The position numbers were made by a program, and so were the translations under genes. The notes under the pieces were generated by a model. That model saw only the letters and a program-made list of their open reading frames with translations, did no database searches and was not told the origin of the DNA. A stretch of DNA of 64,000 nucleotides from Candidatus Saccharimonadota bacterium (GTDB taxonomy: Bacteria > Patescibacteriota > Saccharimonadia > Saccharimonadales > Saccharimonadaceae): the NCBI GenBank assembly GCA_017531585.1, contig JAFXKT010000002.1, positions 444,203 to 508,202 of the forward strand. Direction: 5' to 3'. This document shows positions 7,805 through 16,100 of this stretch, piece by piece. Position 1 is the first letter of the stretch. Each line of letters starts with the position of its first letter.

Positions 7805-8332
7805 TTAGCGGCAAAATATAGTCTCATAGAACGACGCCCACTTGTCAGCCATCGAGACAACCCAAGCTTCGCGTTTTGTTGGCACATGTGTCAAAGTTAG
7901 TGGCCACATATGCTTGTAAATGATTTCGCATTCGAGTGCTGTAAGATCAAAATCTTTCTTAGCATTATTCAAAGCAATCGTCGGATGATAAAAACCGTGT
8001 AGTTTCGGGTGCTCATTTAGCTCCGCTGCGTGATCATGCCAGTCATACAAGAAATAATCATGAAGGAGCGCGCCACGCACCAAATCACGCCTATTACAAT
8101 GCAGATGCATTTTTCTATTAATCTCAAGCGCAAAATAAGCCACTCTTAGCACGTGCTGCCACGTCGAAACCGAGCCATGCTGGTAATAATTCTGCATACT
8201 CAAAAAATTATCATGAACTAGAATATCTTCTGCATAAGGCTCAGCTTTAGCCTGCAGATAATCATAGTTCTGACTTAGTTTCACAAAATTGCCCTCGAAA
8301 GTACCTTTTCCAAAGACAATTCTCTGTTCCAT
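7805..8332 (-). CDS. HD-domain phosphohydrolase-like protein
   Basis: 175 residues. H60 (STWQHVLRVAYFA) and HD at 91-92 (LLHDYFLYDWH) followed by a C-terminal D (SMADKWASF) form the HD metal-binding set, typical of small phosphohydrolases of unknown substrate. The frame overlaps the upstream gene by about 50 nt if ATG 8332 is used. A GTG at 8284 gives a four-base GTGA overlap with the upstream stop and is a good alternative start; the residues it would lose (MEQRIVFGKGTFEGNF) look non-essential to the fold. It is translationally coupled to the sugar-kinase-fold gene before it. Confidence 0.8.
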   Translation of the reverse strand: MEQRIVFGKGTFEGNFVKLSQNYDYLQAKAEPYAEDILVHDNFLSMQNYYQHGSVSTWQHVLRVAYFALEINRKMHLHCNRRDLVRGALLHDYFLYDWHDHAAELNEHPKLHGFYHPTIALNNAKKDFDLTALECEIIYKHMWPLTLTHVPTKREAWVVSMADKWASFYETIFCR

Positions 8333-9081
8333 AACGACAAAACGGCCGAACGTGCCATAATTTTGCCATCCCAGAATGTAATCTGCGTATATTCCGTATC
8401 ATTAATATCTTCCGAAATAACCACGCCATCATTGGCGATTACAATCTGATCATTATGGTAGGTAACTAAACTAAGCGAAAAACTCAAAGTAAACTTATGC
8501 AACGTCTCAATTAACTGATTAGTTGGCATCGATAACGTAATAACTTTTGGATAATACAAAGTTCGAAGAAGTTTCTGGAGCTGCGGCATCGTTAAAAACA
8601 AGGTTGTCTTCTCGTCGCGCATTCCCCAGTTCATAACATCAGGAATCAAAACATCAACGCCATCGCGCGCAATCGTCACAGGCTTATCGCAGTGCTTCAT
8701 AAACTCTGCGAAAGCCACCGACGTTTCTGCATTACGACCCAAATCACCCGCAATCAAAACCGCTTCCGCCCAGGCCAAATGTTCCCACATGTCAGCCATC
8801 GAAGCTTTACCAAAAGCACCCGAAGCTTCGGCCTTCGCAAAATAAATTTCGGGAATTTTTGGCAACTTTCCACGCAAAGAATCAGGAAGCAAAACACGAA
8901 CCTCGCCAACGCCCATTTTGTTAGCCGTTTCCATAGCTTTTGCGGCAGCATAAAAAGCACCCTTGTTTCCGCCAATAATCAGTAGCTTGCCAGCAAAGCG
9001 CCTTTGCTCTGGCTGCCAAGTATCTACCTCTGGAAACAAAGCTGTTTTACTCTGTCTTTTCCAATAATCAAAATCACTCAT
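8281..9081 (-). CDS. NAD(P)H-hydrate dehydratase-like (YjeF C-terminal/ribokinase fold) protein
   Basis: 266 residues. GKLLIIGGNKGAFYAAAKAM...GVGEVRVLLPD resembles the start of ADP-dependent NAD(P)H-hydrate dehydratases, and EAVLIAGDLGRNAETS resembles their nucleotide-binding middle. The usual GTGD-like catalytic stretch is not evident; AGDLGRN is the closest, so activity is uncertain. No N-terminal epimerase domain is present. It ends in TGA, which shows that TGA is a stop in this genome. The promoter may be the TGCTTATTGTAAAC stretch just upstream. The assignment is moderate: the fold is fairly likely, the reaction less so. Confidence 0.6.
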   Translation of the reverse strand: MSDFDYWKRQSKTALFPEVDTWQPEQRRFAGKLLIIGGNKGAFYAAAKAMETANKMGVGEVRVLLPDSLRGKLPKIPEIYFAKAEASGAFGKASMADMWEHLAWAEAVLIAGDLGRNAETSVAFAEFMKHCDKPVTIARDGVDVLIPDVMNWGMRDEKTTLFLTMPQLQKLLRTLYYPKVITLSMPTNQLIETLHKFTLSFSLSLVTYHNDQIVIANDGVVISEDINDTEYTQITFWDGKIMARSAVLSLWNRELSLEKVLSRAIL

Positions 9082-9104
9082 TTTTGTTTACAATAAGCAC
9101 TATT

Positions 9105-10049
9105 TTATTCTTCTTCCGAAATATCGGCAAGTTCGTCCGTTTCGGAAGATTCACTTATTTTGTCGGCCTCAATCGCCGAAGCACCAAGCATTCTCAGGTG
9201 TGCCCTGTAATCAGGTTCAGCCTCTTCAGAAGAAGTATTAAGAATCGCCCTTAAACCTTCGTCGTACTCTATCATTACTGGGCAATGATCCGAACCAAGC
9301 ACTTCGTCCAAGATATCCGCCGCTTTAATTCTCTCGCGCAAAATTTCAGAAGCTAGAAAATAATCAATACGCCACCCAACATTATTCTGGCGAGCGCCCC
9401 CACGATAAGACCACCAGGAATACTTTCTCTCTAGTGGATGAAACACCCTGTAAGTATCAATTAGACCCGAATTAAGATAATTCGTCATACCCTGTCGCTC
9501 TTCGTCCGTAAAGCCGGCATGACCAACATTCTGTTTCGGACGTGCCAAGTCAATTTCTTCGTGCGCTACGTTAAAATCACCACAAATAATCACCGGCTTT
9601 GTCTGTTCGAGCGTCTTGATATATTCCAAAAGCGCTGGGTCCCAAATCTGCTCACGGTATTTCAAACGTTCTAGTCCATCCTTCGCATTTGGGACATAAG
9701 TATTGATTAGATAGAACTGTTCAAATTCCGCTGTCAAAACACGGCCTTCAGTCCTCGCATCACCATAACTGTCTTCCCAACCAGGATTATCATTCTGCTC
9801 AGAGAAAAATCCCTCACGCGTAGCGATAGGCTCAACACGAGTAAAAATCGCTGTACCAGAATAGCCCGCACGCTCAGCCGAATTCCAAATCTCGATATAA
9901 TCTGGCAGGTCAACCTCGGCCTGGCCCTGTTTGGCTTTCGTTTCCTGGAGACACAAAATATCTGGATTATACTTTGCCAAGAAATCCTGCAAAGCACCTT
10001 TTTTCAAAACCGCCCTAAGACCATTCACATTCCAGGAAAAAATTTTCAT
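9105..10049 (-). CDS. xthA: Exodeoxyribonuclease III
   Basis: 314 residues. It removes abasic and blocked 3' ends in base excision repair. Visible active-site motifs are MKIFSWNVNGLRAV at the start, LCLQETK (catalytic Glu36), YVPNAKDG, CGDFNVAHEEIDL and LGSDHCPVMIEYD at the end of the fold. A ~50-residue acidic tail (EEAEP..., DELADISEEE) follows the usual terminus and is extra. ATG 10049 is chosen over longer frames because TATAAT lies at 10056-10061, exactly 6 nt upstream, implying a leaderless mRNA, and because homologues begin MKI. Confidence 0.93.
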   Translation of the reverse strand: MKIFSWNVNGLRAVLKKGALQDFLAKYNPDILCLQETKAKQGQAEVDLPDYIEIWNSAERAGYSGTAIFTRVEPIATREGFFSEQNDNPGWEDSYGDARTEGRVLTAEFEQFYLINTYVPNAKDGLERLKYREQIWDPALLEYIKTLEQTKPVIICGDFNVAHEEIDLARPKQNVGHAGFTDEERQGMTNYLNSGLIDTYRVFHPLERKYSWWSYRGGARQNNVGWRIDYFLASEILRERIKAADILDEVLGSDHCPVMIEYDEGLRAILNTSSEEAEPDYRAHLRMLGASAIEADKISESSETDELADISEEE

Positions 10050-10071
10050 ACCTTCATTATATCGCACAAGC

Positions 10072-10100
10072 TTGAGACTTAAGCGGAAATATACTACAAT
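10072..10100 (+). promoter_or_regulatory. Full -35/-10 promoter of the 10153 gene
   Basis: TTGAGA, a 17-bp spacer and TACAAT. It diverges from the leaderless xthA promoter located 11 bp away. Confidence 0.65.
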
Positions 10101-10152
10101 AGCTCCCATCCATAAGCAGACGCACTTTTCCAGATTAGAAAGGAGATAAACG

Positions 10153-10479
10153 ATGAAACCTAGAATCCATCATTTTCTCAAATCAGAAGCCAACATCCTT
10201 GATACTTTCACTATCGTGAGCGACCATTATGGCCATACTGCCGGGATCTCGATTATCCTTCAGGATTTCGTAGAAGCCTACAAGAAAGGTAAACCCCTAA
10301 AGCCTCGCCATCATCTGCACAAAGAATACCCCTGTACACTCCACGGAGTTGCAGGCAATTTCAAGTCAGATACACACGATTTTGGCACTATCCGCACGAT
10401 TCAGGGCGCCTTAGACGAAGACGAAAACTTCTATATCCGCCTCGAAACCGAAAAGGATTTTTATCTGATCAAGTACTAA
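10153..10479 (+). CDS. Hypothetical small soluble protein
   Basis: 108 residues, histidine-rich at the N-terminus (HHFLKSEANILDTF, SDHYGHT) and mixed alpha/beta in appearance, with no signal or membrane segment. AAAGGAG lies 7 nt before the ATG. It has its own promoter, a ~50-nt leader and a strong terminator. I do not recognise it. It is one of the plus-strand cassette-style genes. Confidence 0.7.
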   Translation: MKPRIHHFLKSEANILDTFTIVSDHYGHTAGISIILQDFVEAYKKGKPLKPRHHLHKEYPCTLHGVAGNFKSDTHDFGTIRTIQGALDEDENFYIRLETEKDFYLIKY

Positions 10480-10486
10480 TCTCAAT

Positions 10487-10515
10487 ACTCCCGCACATCA
10501 CAGCGGGAGTTTTTC
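10487..10515 (+). terminator. Terminator of the 10153 gene
   Basis: ACTCCCGC pairs with GCGGGAGT, followed by TTTTT. The next gene's -35 begins one base later. Confidence 0.85.
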
Positions 10516-10543
10516 TTGACTTTTACTCAGATTATATTACAAT
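10516..10543 (+). promoter_or_regulatory. Promoter of the 10617 gene
   Basis: TTGACT, a 16-bp spacer and TACAAT. The leader contains ACCGG...CCGGT and a CTTTC/GAAAG pairing that could cover the GAAAGGA ribosome binding site. Confidence 0.65.
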
Positions 10544-10616
10544 TTTTAAATCGACCGGTTTAACCTCGTGTACCTTTATACTATCGTTCTTTCCTCCCGG
10601 TCAGAAAGGATACAAA

Positions 10617-11030
10617 ATGTCCAAGAGTTACTTTTTAATCGCTGGAGCCGTTATCGCTGGCGCCTGCGCTACCGCTGGCTTAATCGCCATGCAGTATACA
10701 GACAAACGCAAAGACCTTATCGATGAGCTGCTTGATCTTCGCGATGATCTCGAGCTCGACTGTGACATTATCAATAGCGCCACCAGCGACTCCCCCAAGG
10801 AAATAATCACGCCTGAAGACAAAAAGTACAACGAAATCGTACAGGAAAGCATCCGCTTTACCAATGCAACCTTCCCGCTTCGCCAGAAGATTACAGAGCT
10901 AATCCCCAAGCTCTCTAATCACCAACTCGAAGCATTTATCGATTCGTTCAAGACCGCAATCGCTCATGCTGAAAGCGCCATTATGGCAATCGACGTCGCC
11001 CGCGAAGACATGCAGGCATCTCACGCCTAA
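10617..11030 (+). CDS. Hypothetical single-pass membrane protein with helical ectodomain
   Basis: 137 residues. One membrane segment at about residues 5-25 (YFLIAGAVIAGACATAGLIAM) is followed by a charged, coiled-coil-like region (DKRKDLIDELLDLRDDLELD) and further helices to the end. GAAAGGA lies 6 nt before the ATG. It has its own promoter and terminator and resembles the gene at 52803 in architecture (short N-terminal membrane anchor plus helical domain), though not clearly in sequence. Function unknown. Confidence 0.75.
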   Translation: MSKSYFLIAGAVIAGACATAGLIAMQYTDKRKDLIDELLDLRDDLELDCDIINSATSDSPKEIITPEDKKYNEIVQESIRFTNATFPLRQKITELIPKLSNHQLEAFIDSFKTAIAHAESAIMAIDVAREDMQASHA

Positions 11031-11062
11031 TCCCTAGCTACTCACCGAACGATAGTATCAGT

Positions 11063-11088
11063 AAAGCCCCGTGATAAACGGGGCTTTT
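11063..11088 (+). terminator. Terminator of the 10617 gene
   Basis: AAAGCCCCG pairs with CGGGGCTTT, followed by a short T-tract. Confidence 0.8.
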
Positions 11089-11111
11089 ACCTTGCCAAAA
11101 ATACATAATGC

Positions 11112-11117
11112 TATAAT
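11112..11117 (+). promoter_or_regulatory. Leaderless promoter of rel
   Basis: TGCTATAAT ends exactly 6 nt before ATG 11124, with no ribosome binding site between. Confidence 0.7.
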
Positions 11118-11123
11118 AAAGAT

Positions 11124-12614
11124 ATGAAACAATCGCCAAAACTCAAGCAAGCTATCGATATAGCCACCAAGGCTCACGAGGGCCAGCTTCGCAAGACTGG
11201 CGAACCTTATATTATCCATCCCCTCGCTGTCATGAAAATCCTTCAGGAATGGGGCATGGATGAAGATACCGTTATTGCTGGCGTTCTTCACGACACCGTC
11301 GAAGATACCGAATTAACCCTCAAAGAAATCGAGGATACTTTTGGCAAAGATGTTGCTTTTCTTGTTAACGGCGTCACAAAACTCGGCAAAGCCCGCAAAG
11401 GCATGCGCGATCTTGACGATTACCTTCCAGAAACCAGTAGTAATCTTTTAAAGCTTCTTATTGCTACCGGACAAGACGTTCGCGTCCTAATTATTAAGCT
11501 CGCCGACCGCCTACACAATCTACGCACCCTATCTGCCATGCCACCACAAAAGCAGCAAAAGATTGCTCGCGAATCACTCGAGGTCTTTGCTCCGCTCGCC
11601 GACCGCCTACAGATGGGTCACGTCCGTGTCGAGATTGAGGAAACTAGCTTCTATTACCTAGATAGACTACGTTACGACTTCCTCAAAAATCTCACCGCCG
11701 AACGTCTCAAGGCTGCCGACAGCAAACTCAAAAGCGCCCAAAAAGCCGTCGAAGATGCTCTCAAAAAAGAAGGCATCAAATACGAATGCGATGGCCGCAT
11801 CAAATCCATTTACTCCTTGCATAAAAAACTTGCTAAATACAACCAGGATATTAACCGCATCTACGACCTTATTGCGCTCCGCTTTATTGTCGAAGATGTT
11901 ACAACCTGCTATCTTGTTCTAGGCATTATTCATTCGCTTTTCAAGCCAATGGATGGCCGCATCAAAGATTATATTGCTACGCCAAAGTCCAACGGTTACC
12001 AATCCCTCCATACTACCGTCATAACACCAGAGCATCAAGTTGTAGAGTTCCAGATTCGTACCAAAGAAATGCACAATTTCGCCGAGCGCGGTCTTGCTGC
12101 CACCTTCTTCTATAACGAACAGAAGCTCACAAAAGATTACGCCGAAGGCAAAGCCAGCAAGCTCCCAACCAATCTTCTCTGGATTCGTGAGCTTCAAGAA
12201 GCCGCCGCCAAGCTATCCTCTGGCCAAGAAGTTGACACCAAGAAGCTCAAACTTAATCTTTTTGCCGACAAGATTTTCGTCTATACTCCACGTGGCGATA
12301 TTATCGATCTACCAAAAGGTTCCATGCCTCTAGATTTCGCCTACCGTCTCCATAGCGACATCGGTGCAAGTTGTACTGGCGCAATCGTAAACGGCAAAAT
12401 GGTTAGCCTCAATACCAAGCTTAACCAAGGCGACATTGTCGAAATTATCACCACCAAGAACCAAAAACCAAACCCAGGCTGGTTAGACAAAGTCTTTAGC
12501 AAACACGCCCGACACAAACTACTGGCCCAGCTAAACTCAATCTTCCCAAATTTTAGCCCCCACAAAAAAGAATCCCCACAAAGCCAAGACACTAGCAAGA
12601 AAAAGAAATCCTAG
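11124..12614 (+). CDS. relA: Bifunctional (p)ppGpp synthetase/hydrolase (Rel), short form
   Basis: 496 residues. The N-terminal HD hydrolase domain has H32, HD 56-57 and ED 60-61 (GVLHDTVEDTE), so hydrolysis should work. The synthetase domain has YDLIALRFIVED, RIKDYIATPKSNGYQSLHT and EFQIRTKEMH. A TGS domain follows (DKIFVYTPRGDIIDLPKGS, about 375-440). The protein ends soon after TGS; the helical and ACT/RRM regions of long Rel proteins (~730 aa), which sense the ribosome, are absent. How starvation is sensed is therefore open. The last 25 residues are Lys/Ser-rich. It is monocistronic. Confidence 0.93.
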   Translation: MKQSPKLKQAIDIATKAHEGQLRKTGEPYIIHPLAVMKILQEWGMDEDTVIAGVLHDTVEDTELTLKEIEDTFGKDVAFLVNGVTKLGKARKGMRDLDDYLPETSSNLLKLLIATGQDVRVLIIKLADRLHNLRTLSAMPPQKQQKIARESLEVFAPLADRLQMGHVRVEIEETSFYYLDRLRYDFLKNLTAERLKAADSKLKSAQKAVEDALKKEGIKYECDGRIKSIYSLHKKLAKYNQDINRIYDLIALRFIVEDVTTCYLVLGIIHSLFKPMDGRIKDYIATPKSNGYQSLHTTVITPEHQVVEFQIRTKEMHNFAERGLAATFFYNEQKLTKDYAEGKASKLPTNLLWIRELQEAAAKLSSGQEVDTKKLKLNLFADKIFVYTPRGDIIDLPKGSMPLDFAYRLHSDIGASCTGAIVNGKMVSLNTKLNQGDIVEIITTKNQKPNPGWLDKVFSKHARHKLLAQLNSIFPNFSPHKKESPQSQDTSKKKKS

Positions 12615-12648
12615 TCTTTCATATCATTCTTTAGCCTCCGCCAAGATA

Positions 12649-12677
12649 TTGATTTTTTGAGCGTTTTATGGTATAAT
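12649..12677 (+). promoter_or_regulatory. Strong promoter, near-copy of the one at 52666
   Basis: TTGATT, a 17-bp spacer containing GCGTTTTATGG, then TATAAT. The same layout and most of the same bases recur at 52666-52694. Confidence 0.75.
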
Positions 12678-12721
12678 AGTAGAATCCGTTTTAAACGCTC
12701 GCACCTTAAAGGAGGCAACTT

Positions 12722-13135
12722 ATGAAAAAACAAGTTTTGCGCAATTACGTCATTCTCGCTACCGCTACTCTTGCGATACCGGCCCTGCTCTACGGAGTCT
12801 ACGCCATCATTTGGCACTACTCCTTTACGCATCTAGTCACAAGAATGGCGCCACTCTCGATTTGCTGCGTGCTTCTCTTGGCGACGGCCAACCTGCTCGC
12901 TTATTGCGACATTCAGGATAGCACGAACAAGTTCTACAACTACCTCATCAACGCCGTTACACTTCTGTACCCAACCTTATCATTCGCGATGCATTCAAAC
13001 ATCGAAACATTGACGAATCAAAAGGTGATTTACGAGTATCAGGCAGCCTTGACGAACATTCTAGTCGGACTACTCTTTGCAGAAGCTGCAAGAAAAATCA
13101 TCCTGCGATATGAGAAAAACCACGAAACCGAATAA
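12722..13135 (+). CDS. Hypothetical multi-pass membrane protein
   Basis: 137 residues with four hydrophobic segments (about 8-30, 42-62, 72-90 and 100-118) and a charged C-terminus (KIILRYEKNHETE). AAAGGAGG lies 6-7 nt before the ATG, after a ~45-nt leader. No family motif is recognised. It is cassette-style with its own promoter and terminator, directly downstream of rel on the same strand. Confidence 0.75.
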   Translation: MKKQVLRNYVILATATLAIPALLYGVYAIIWHYSFTHLVTRMAPLSICCVLLLATANLLAYCDIQDSTNKFYNYLINAVTLLYPTLSFAMHSNIETLTNQKVIYEYQAALTNILVGLLFAEAARKIILRYEKNHETE

Positions 13136-13150
13136 CAGCCCCCCCAATGC

Positions 13151-13181
13151 AAAATCCCGCCTAGTCAAGGCGGGATTTTTA
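13151..13181. terminator. Bidirectional terminator
   Basis: AATCCCGCC pairs with GGCGGGATT with T-rich flanks. It serves the convergent 12722 gene and the giant surface gene. Confidence 0.75.
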
Positions 13182-13198
13182 TAACTAGCGTCTAATGT

Positions 13199-16100
13199 CT
13201 AGCGTCGTCCAAAGAAGCGCTTAGAGACGAAGACTCCAGCACCTAGCACTGCTACCGAAAGGCCAGCAATGCTACCAATGCCCAAGATTTTATTATCGCT
13301 TGTTTCTGGATTATCAAGTTCGTTCGTAATCTCGAAAGTTCCATCTTCTAGCTTCTTGATAGTCTTGTGATAGTTAGGAATGTCAATTGATTCCGTCACC
13401 GAATAGCCCTGCTTACAATCAGATACATATAGATCTTTCCAGGTATATTCCCAAGTATCATCGCCATCAAGATTGTTTTCTTCGCTAAGTTTTACGGTAT
13501 CAATTGTCTTGTCGCCGCAAAGAAGGCTTGCCTCGATGTAACCTGGACGATCTTCCTTGCTGTCATTCTTCCATACCTTAATAACCTTAACGTCAGTCGT
13601 GTGGCGGTTAGTAATTACAACCGTGCCATCCTCGAGTGTTTCAGTGCTTGTCTTATAATTTGGAACGTTTACACTTTCGCGTACCGAATAGCCCTGAGCA
13701 CAATCCGAGACGAGTAGATTATCCCAATTGTATTCCCAAGTATTGTCGCCATCCGCATTGTTAGCCTCGCTTAGCTCGACCGTGTCAATGATAGTATTGC
13801 CACACATCAAATCGGCCGTAATCGAACCTGGGCGATCCTGAGCAGTATCACCTTCCCAGACCTTTATAACTTTCTGTGAAGTCAACTCGGTATTTACAAT
13901 CGTGTAACCAGTGCTCGCTGTGTAGTCGACACTTGTCTTCTTAAAGTTCTCGACAGTCGAGATTTCATCGACAATATATGCTCCACCTACGCAATTATCG
14001 TTCTTAACATTGCGCCCGGCCCAAGTATAGCTCCAATTATTTGCTTCGCTTAAGAGCTGCTCGTCAAGCTTGGTCTTATTGTTATTTAATTCACAGAATA
14101 GACCAACCGTAACCGATTCTGGCAAAGCCGTGCTCTGCTTTTTGACCCATTCCTTCTTTACAGGAACATCTACAGTCTCAGCGTTCGTAAAAGTATATTC
14201 GTTATTACTACCAACACGTACGCTCGATGCAAACTCGCTATCTTCCGGCAAGACTTCCTTTACGGAATAGCCAGCTTCGCAAGCTGAAGCATCTAGGTTA
14301 TTCCAGCTTACTGCTGCCCAGTTGCTTGCCTTCGTGATGTATTGTGGTCGTTCTAGATCAGTCTCGCCACAATATAGGCGAACTTCGACCTGCTCTGGAA
14401 GCTGAGTATCTTTAAGCGTTGCCCAATCCTTAGCAGCCGTAACGCTCGTATATTCTGGAGCATACTGGTTTGTAATATTGTAGCCATCTATCGTCTTCTC
14501 GTAGTAGGCAAACTCGACTTCGTCAACTGCATAGCTATATGCATTGCCGTTAGCGTCATAGCGTGGATAACCATCAAAGTTATAGTTCCACTTGCCAGAA
14601 GCATCAGCCGTTACTACCTGAGTATCTATAACTACATTGTTCTGGAGCAAATTAACCGTAACCTGTGTTGGGCGCTTCGAAACAGTCTGAGTATTGCCGT
14701 AGTTGTCGGTATAAATCCAGGTCTTTTCGCCATCAATATCTACACCATCATAGCTATTCGTAATCGTAAAGCCTTCCGCCGCGGAACCACTAACGCCGCC
14801 AAAGAAGAAGTAGTTATTGTAGCGATCACCAACGGTAGATAGAATTGTCGAACCATCCGCTGCAACTTCGCGAACACCGTAGTTTTCGCAGTCATCAACA
14901 TTTAGATTACTCCAGCCACCCTGATAGTTTGGCCTATTCAAGCGAATTCGCTTATCAGCCACCTCGGAATCAGTCGTTTCGCACCATAGAGCGACAGTGA
15001 CTGACCTTGGAAGCTCAACCTGCTTACCAGAAGTTACAACCCAGTTCTTGCGTACGGACAAATCGGTATGTTCTGTATTGGTAATCGTGAAGCTACCATC
15101 ATCGTTAGCAACAACAACGCTTTCAAAACCATCGAGCTCAGTATCTTCCGTCACATTGTAACCAGCAGTACACTCATCGTACATAAATGGACCAAATAGG
15201 CCGTAATAATCAAACCTCTTTTCTAGCGTAATCGTCTGGCGGAAATTATTAGCATCATCTGTAGCGCCGCAGTATAGGCTCACTTCGATTTCGTCAGGCG
15301 TATTAGTACCTTCGCTAATAGTCCAAGCCTTTTCAACAGGAATATAGATGATTTCCTTATTTGTGAGATCTACCGTAGAATCCACCAAAGAGTGATTAGT
15401 TTCTTCGAAGTTATAAGCATACCTCAAATACTCTTCGACATCGTAATTGCTACATGCAGAAGTCTTTAGATTCGTAAAGTCATAGCTCCAACCATCAGAC
15501 TCAGTGATATTTACTGGATTGCCAATCGTAGTTGTATCGCCGCCGTCTTTACAGACAAGCTGTAGTTGCAAACTTGCAGGAGTCTGCGTTGTATCGCGCT
15601 TGTCCCAAGTTTTATGAACTTCAAGGTGAGTATATTCGGTATTTGTGATCGTAAAACCATCGTCGGCATTGCCATCAATCGTAGCTATAAAGCCTGGAAT
15701 TTCAGTATTTTCTACGACGAAGAATTCATATCTTTCTGGCTCTACGCAACTTTCTGTCGTAAGTGGACCAAATTCACCTCTCCAGTCTTCACTCTTTTTT
15801 AGCGTGATAGTTTCTACGGAGTATGGACCACAGAATAGGCTTACTTCTACTTCATCAGGCAAATCGTCATCAGAGCGATTACTGTCCCAAACCTTCTCGA
15901 CAGGAATTGTAAACTCTTCATTGTTTTTGATGATTACCGTACCGTCCCGCACCGACGTAACTGTTGCATTATATGAAGCACCCTGAGGGATAATTTCGCG
16001 AACAGTGTAACCATGGTGAGTATATGCAGCATGCTCACTAGCAGGACAATCCGAAGCCTTAAGACCCTTATAACCATCATAGAACCATGCACCATCTGGG

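Noticed and set aside
8281-8283. Reassigned TGA codon (Gly), as in some other CPR lineages
   Set aside because: TGA ends the 8281-9081 gene in the right place, and conserved genes such as ftsZ, priA and ileS read through without in-frame TGA.
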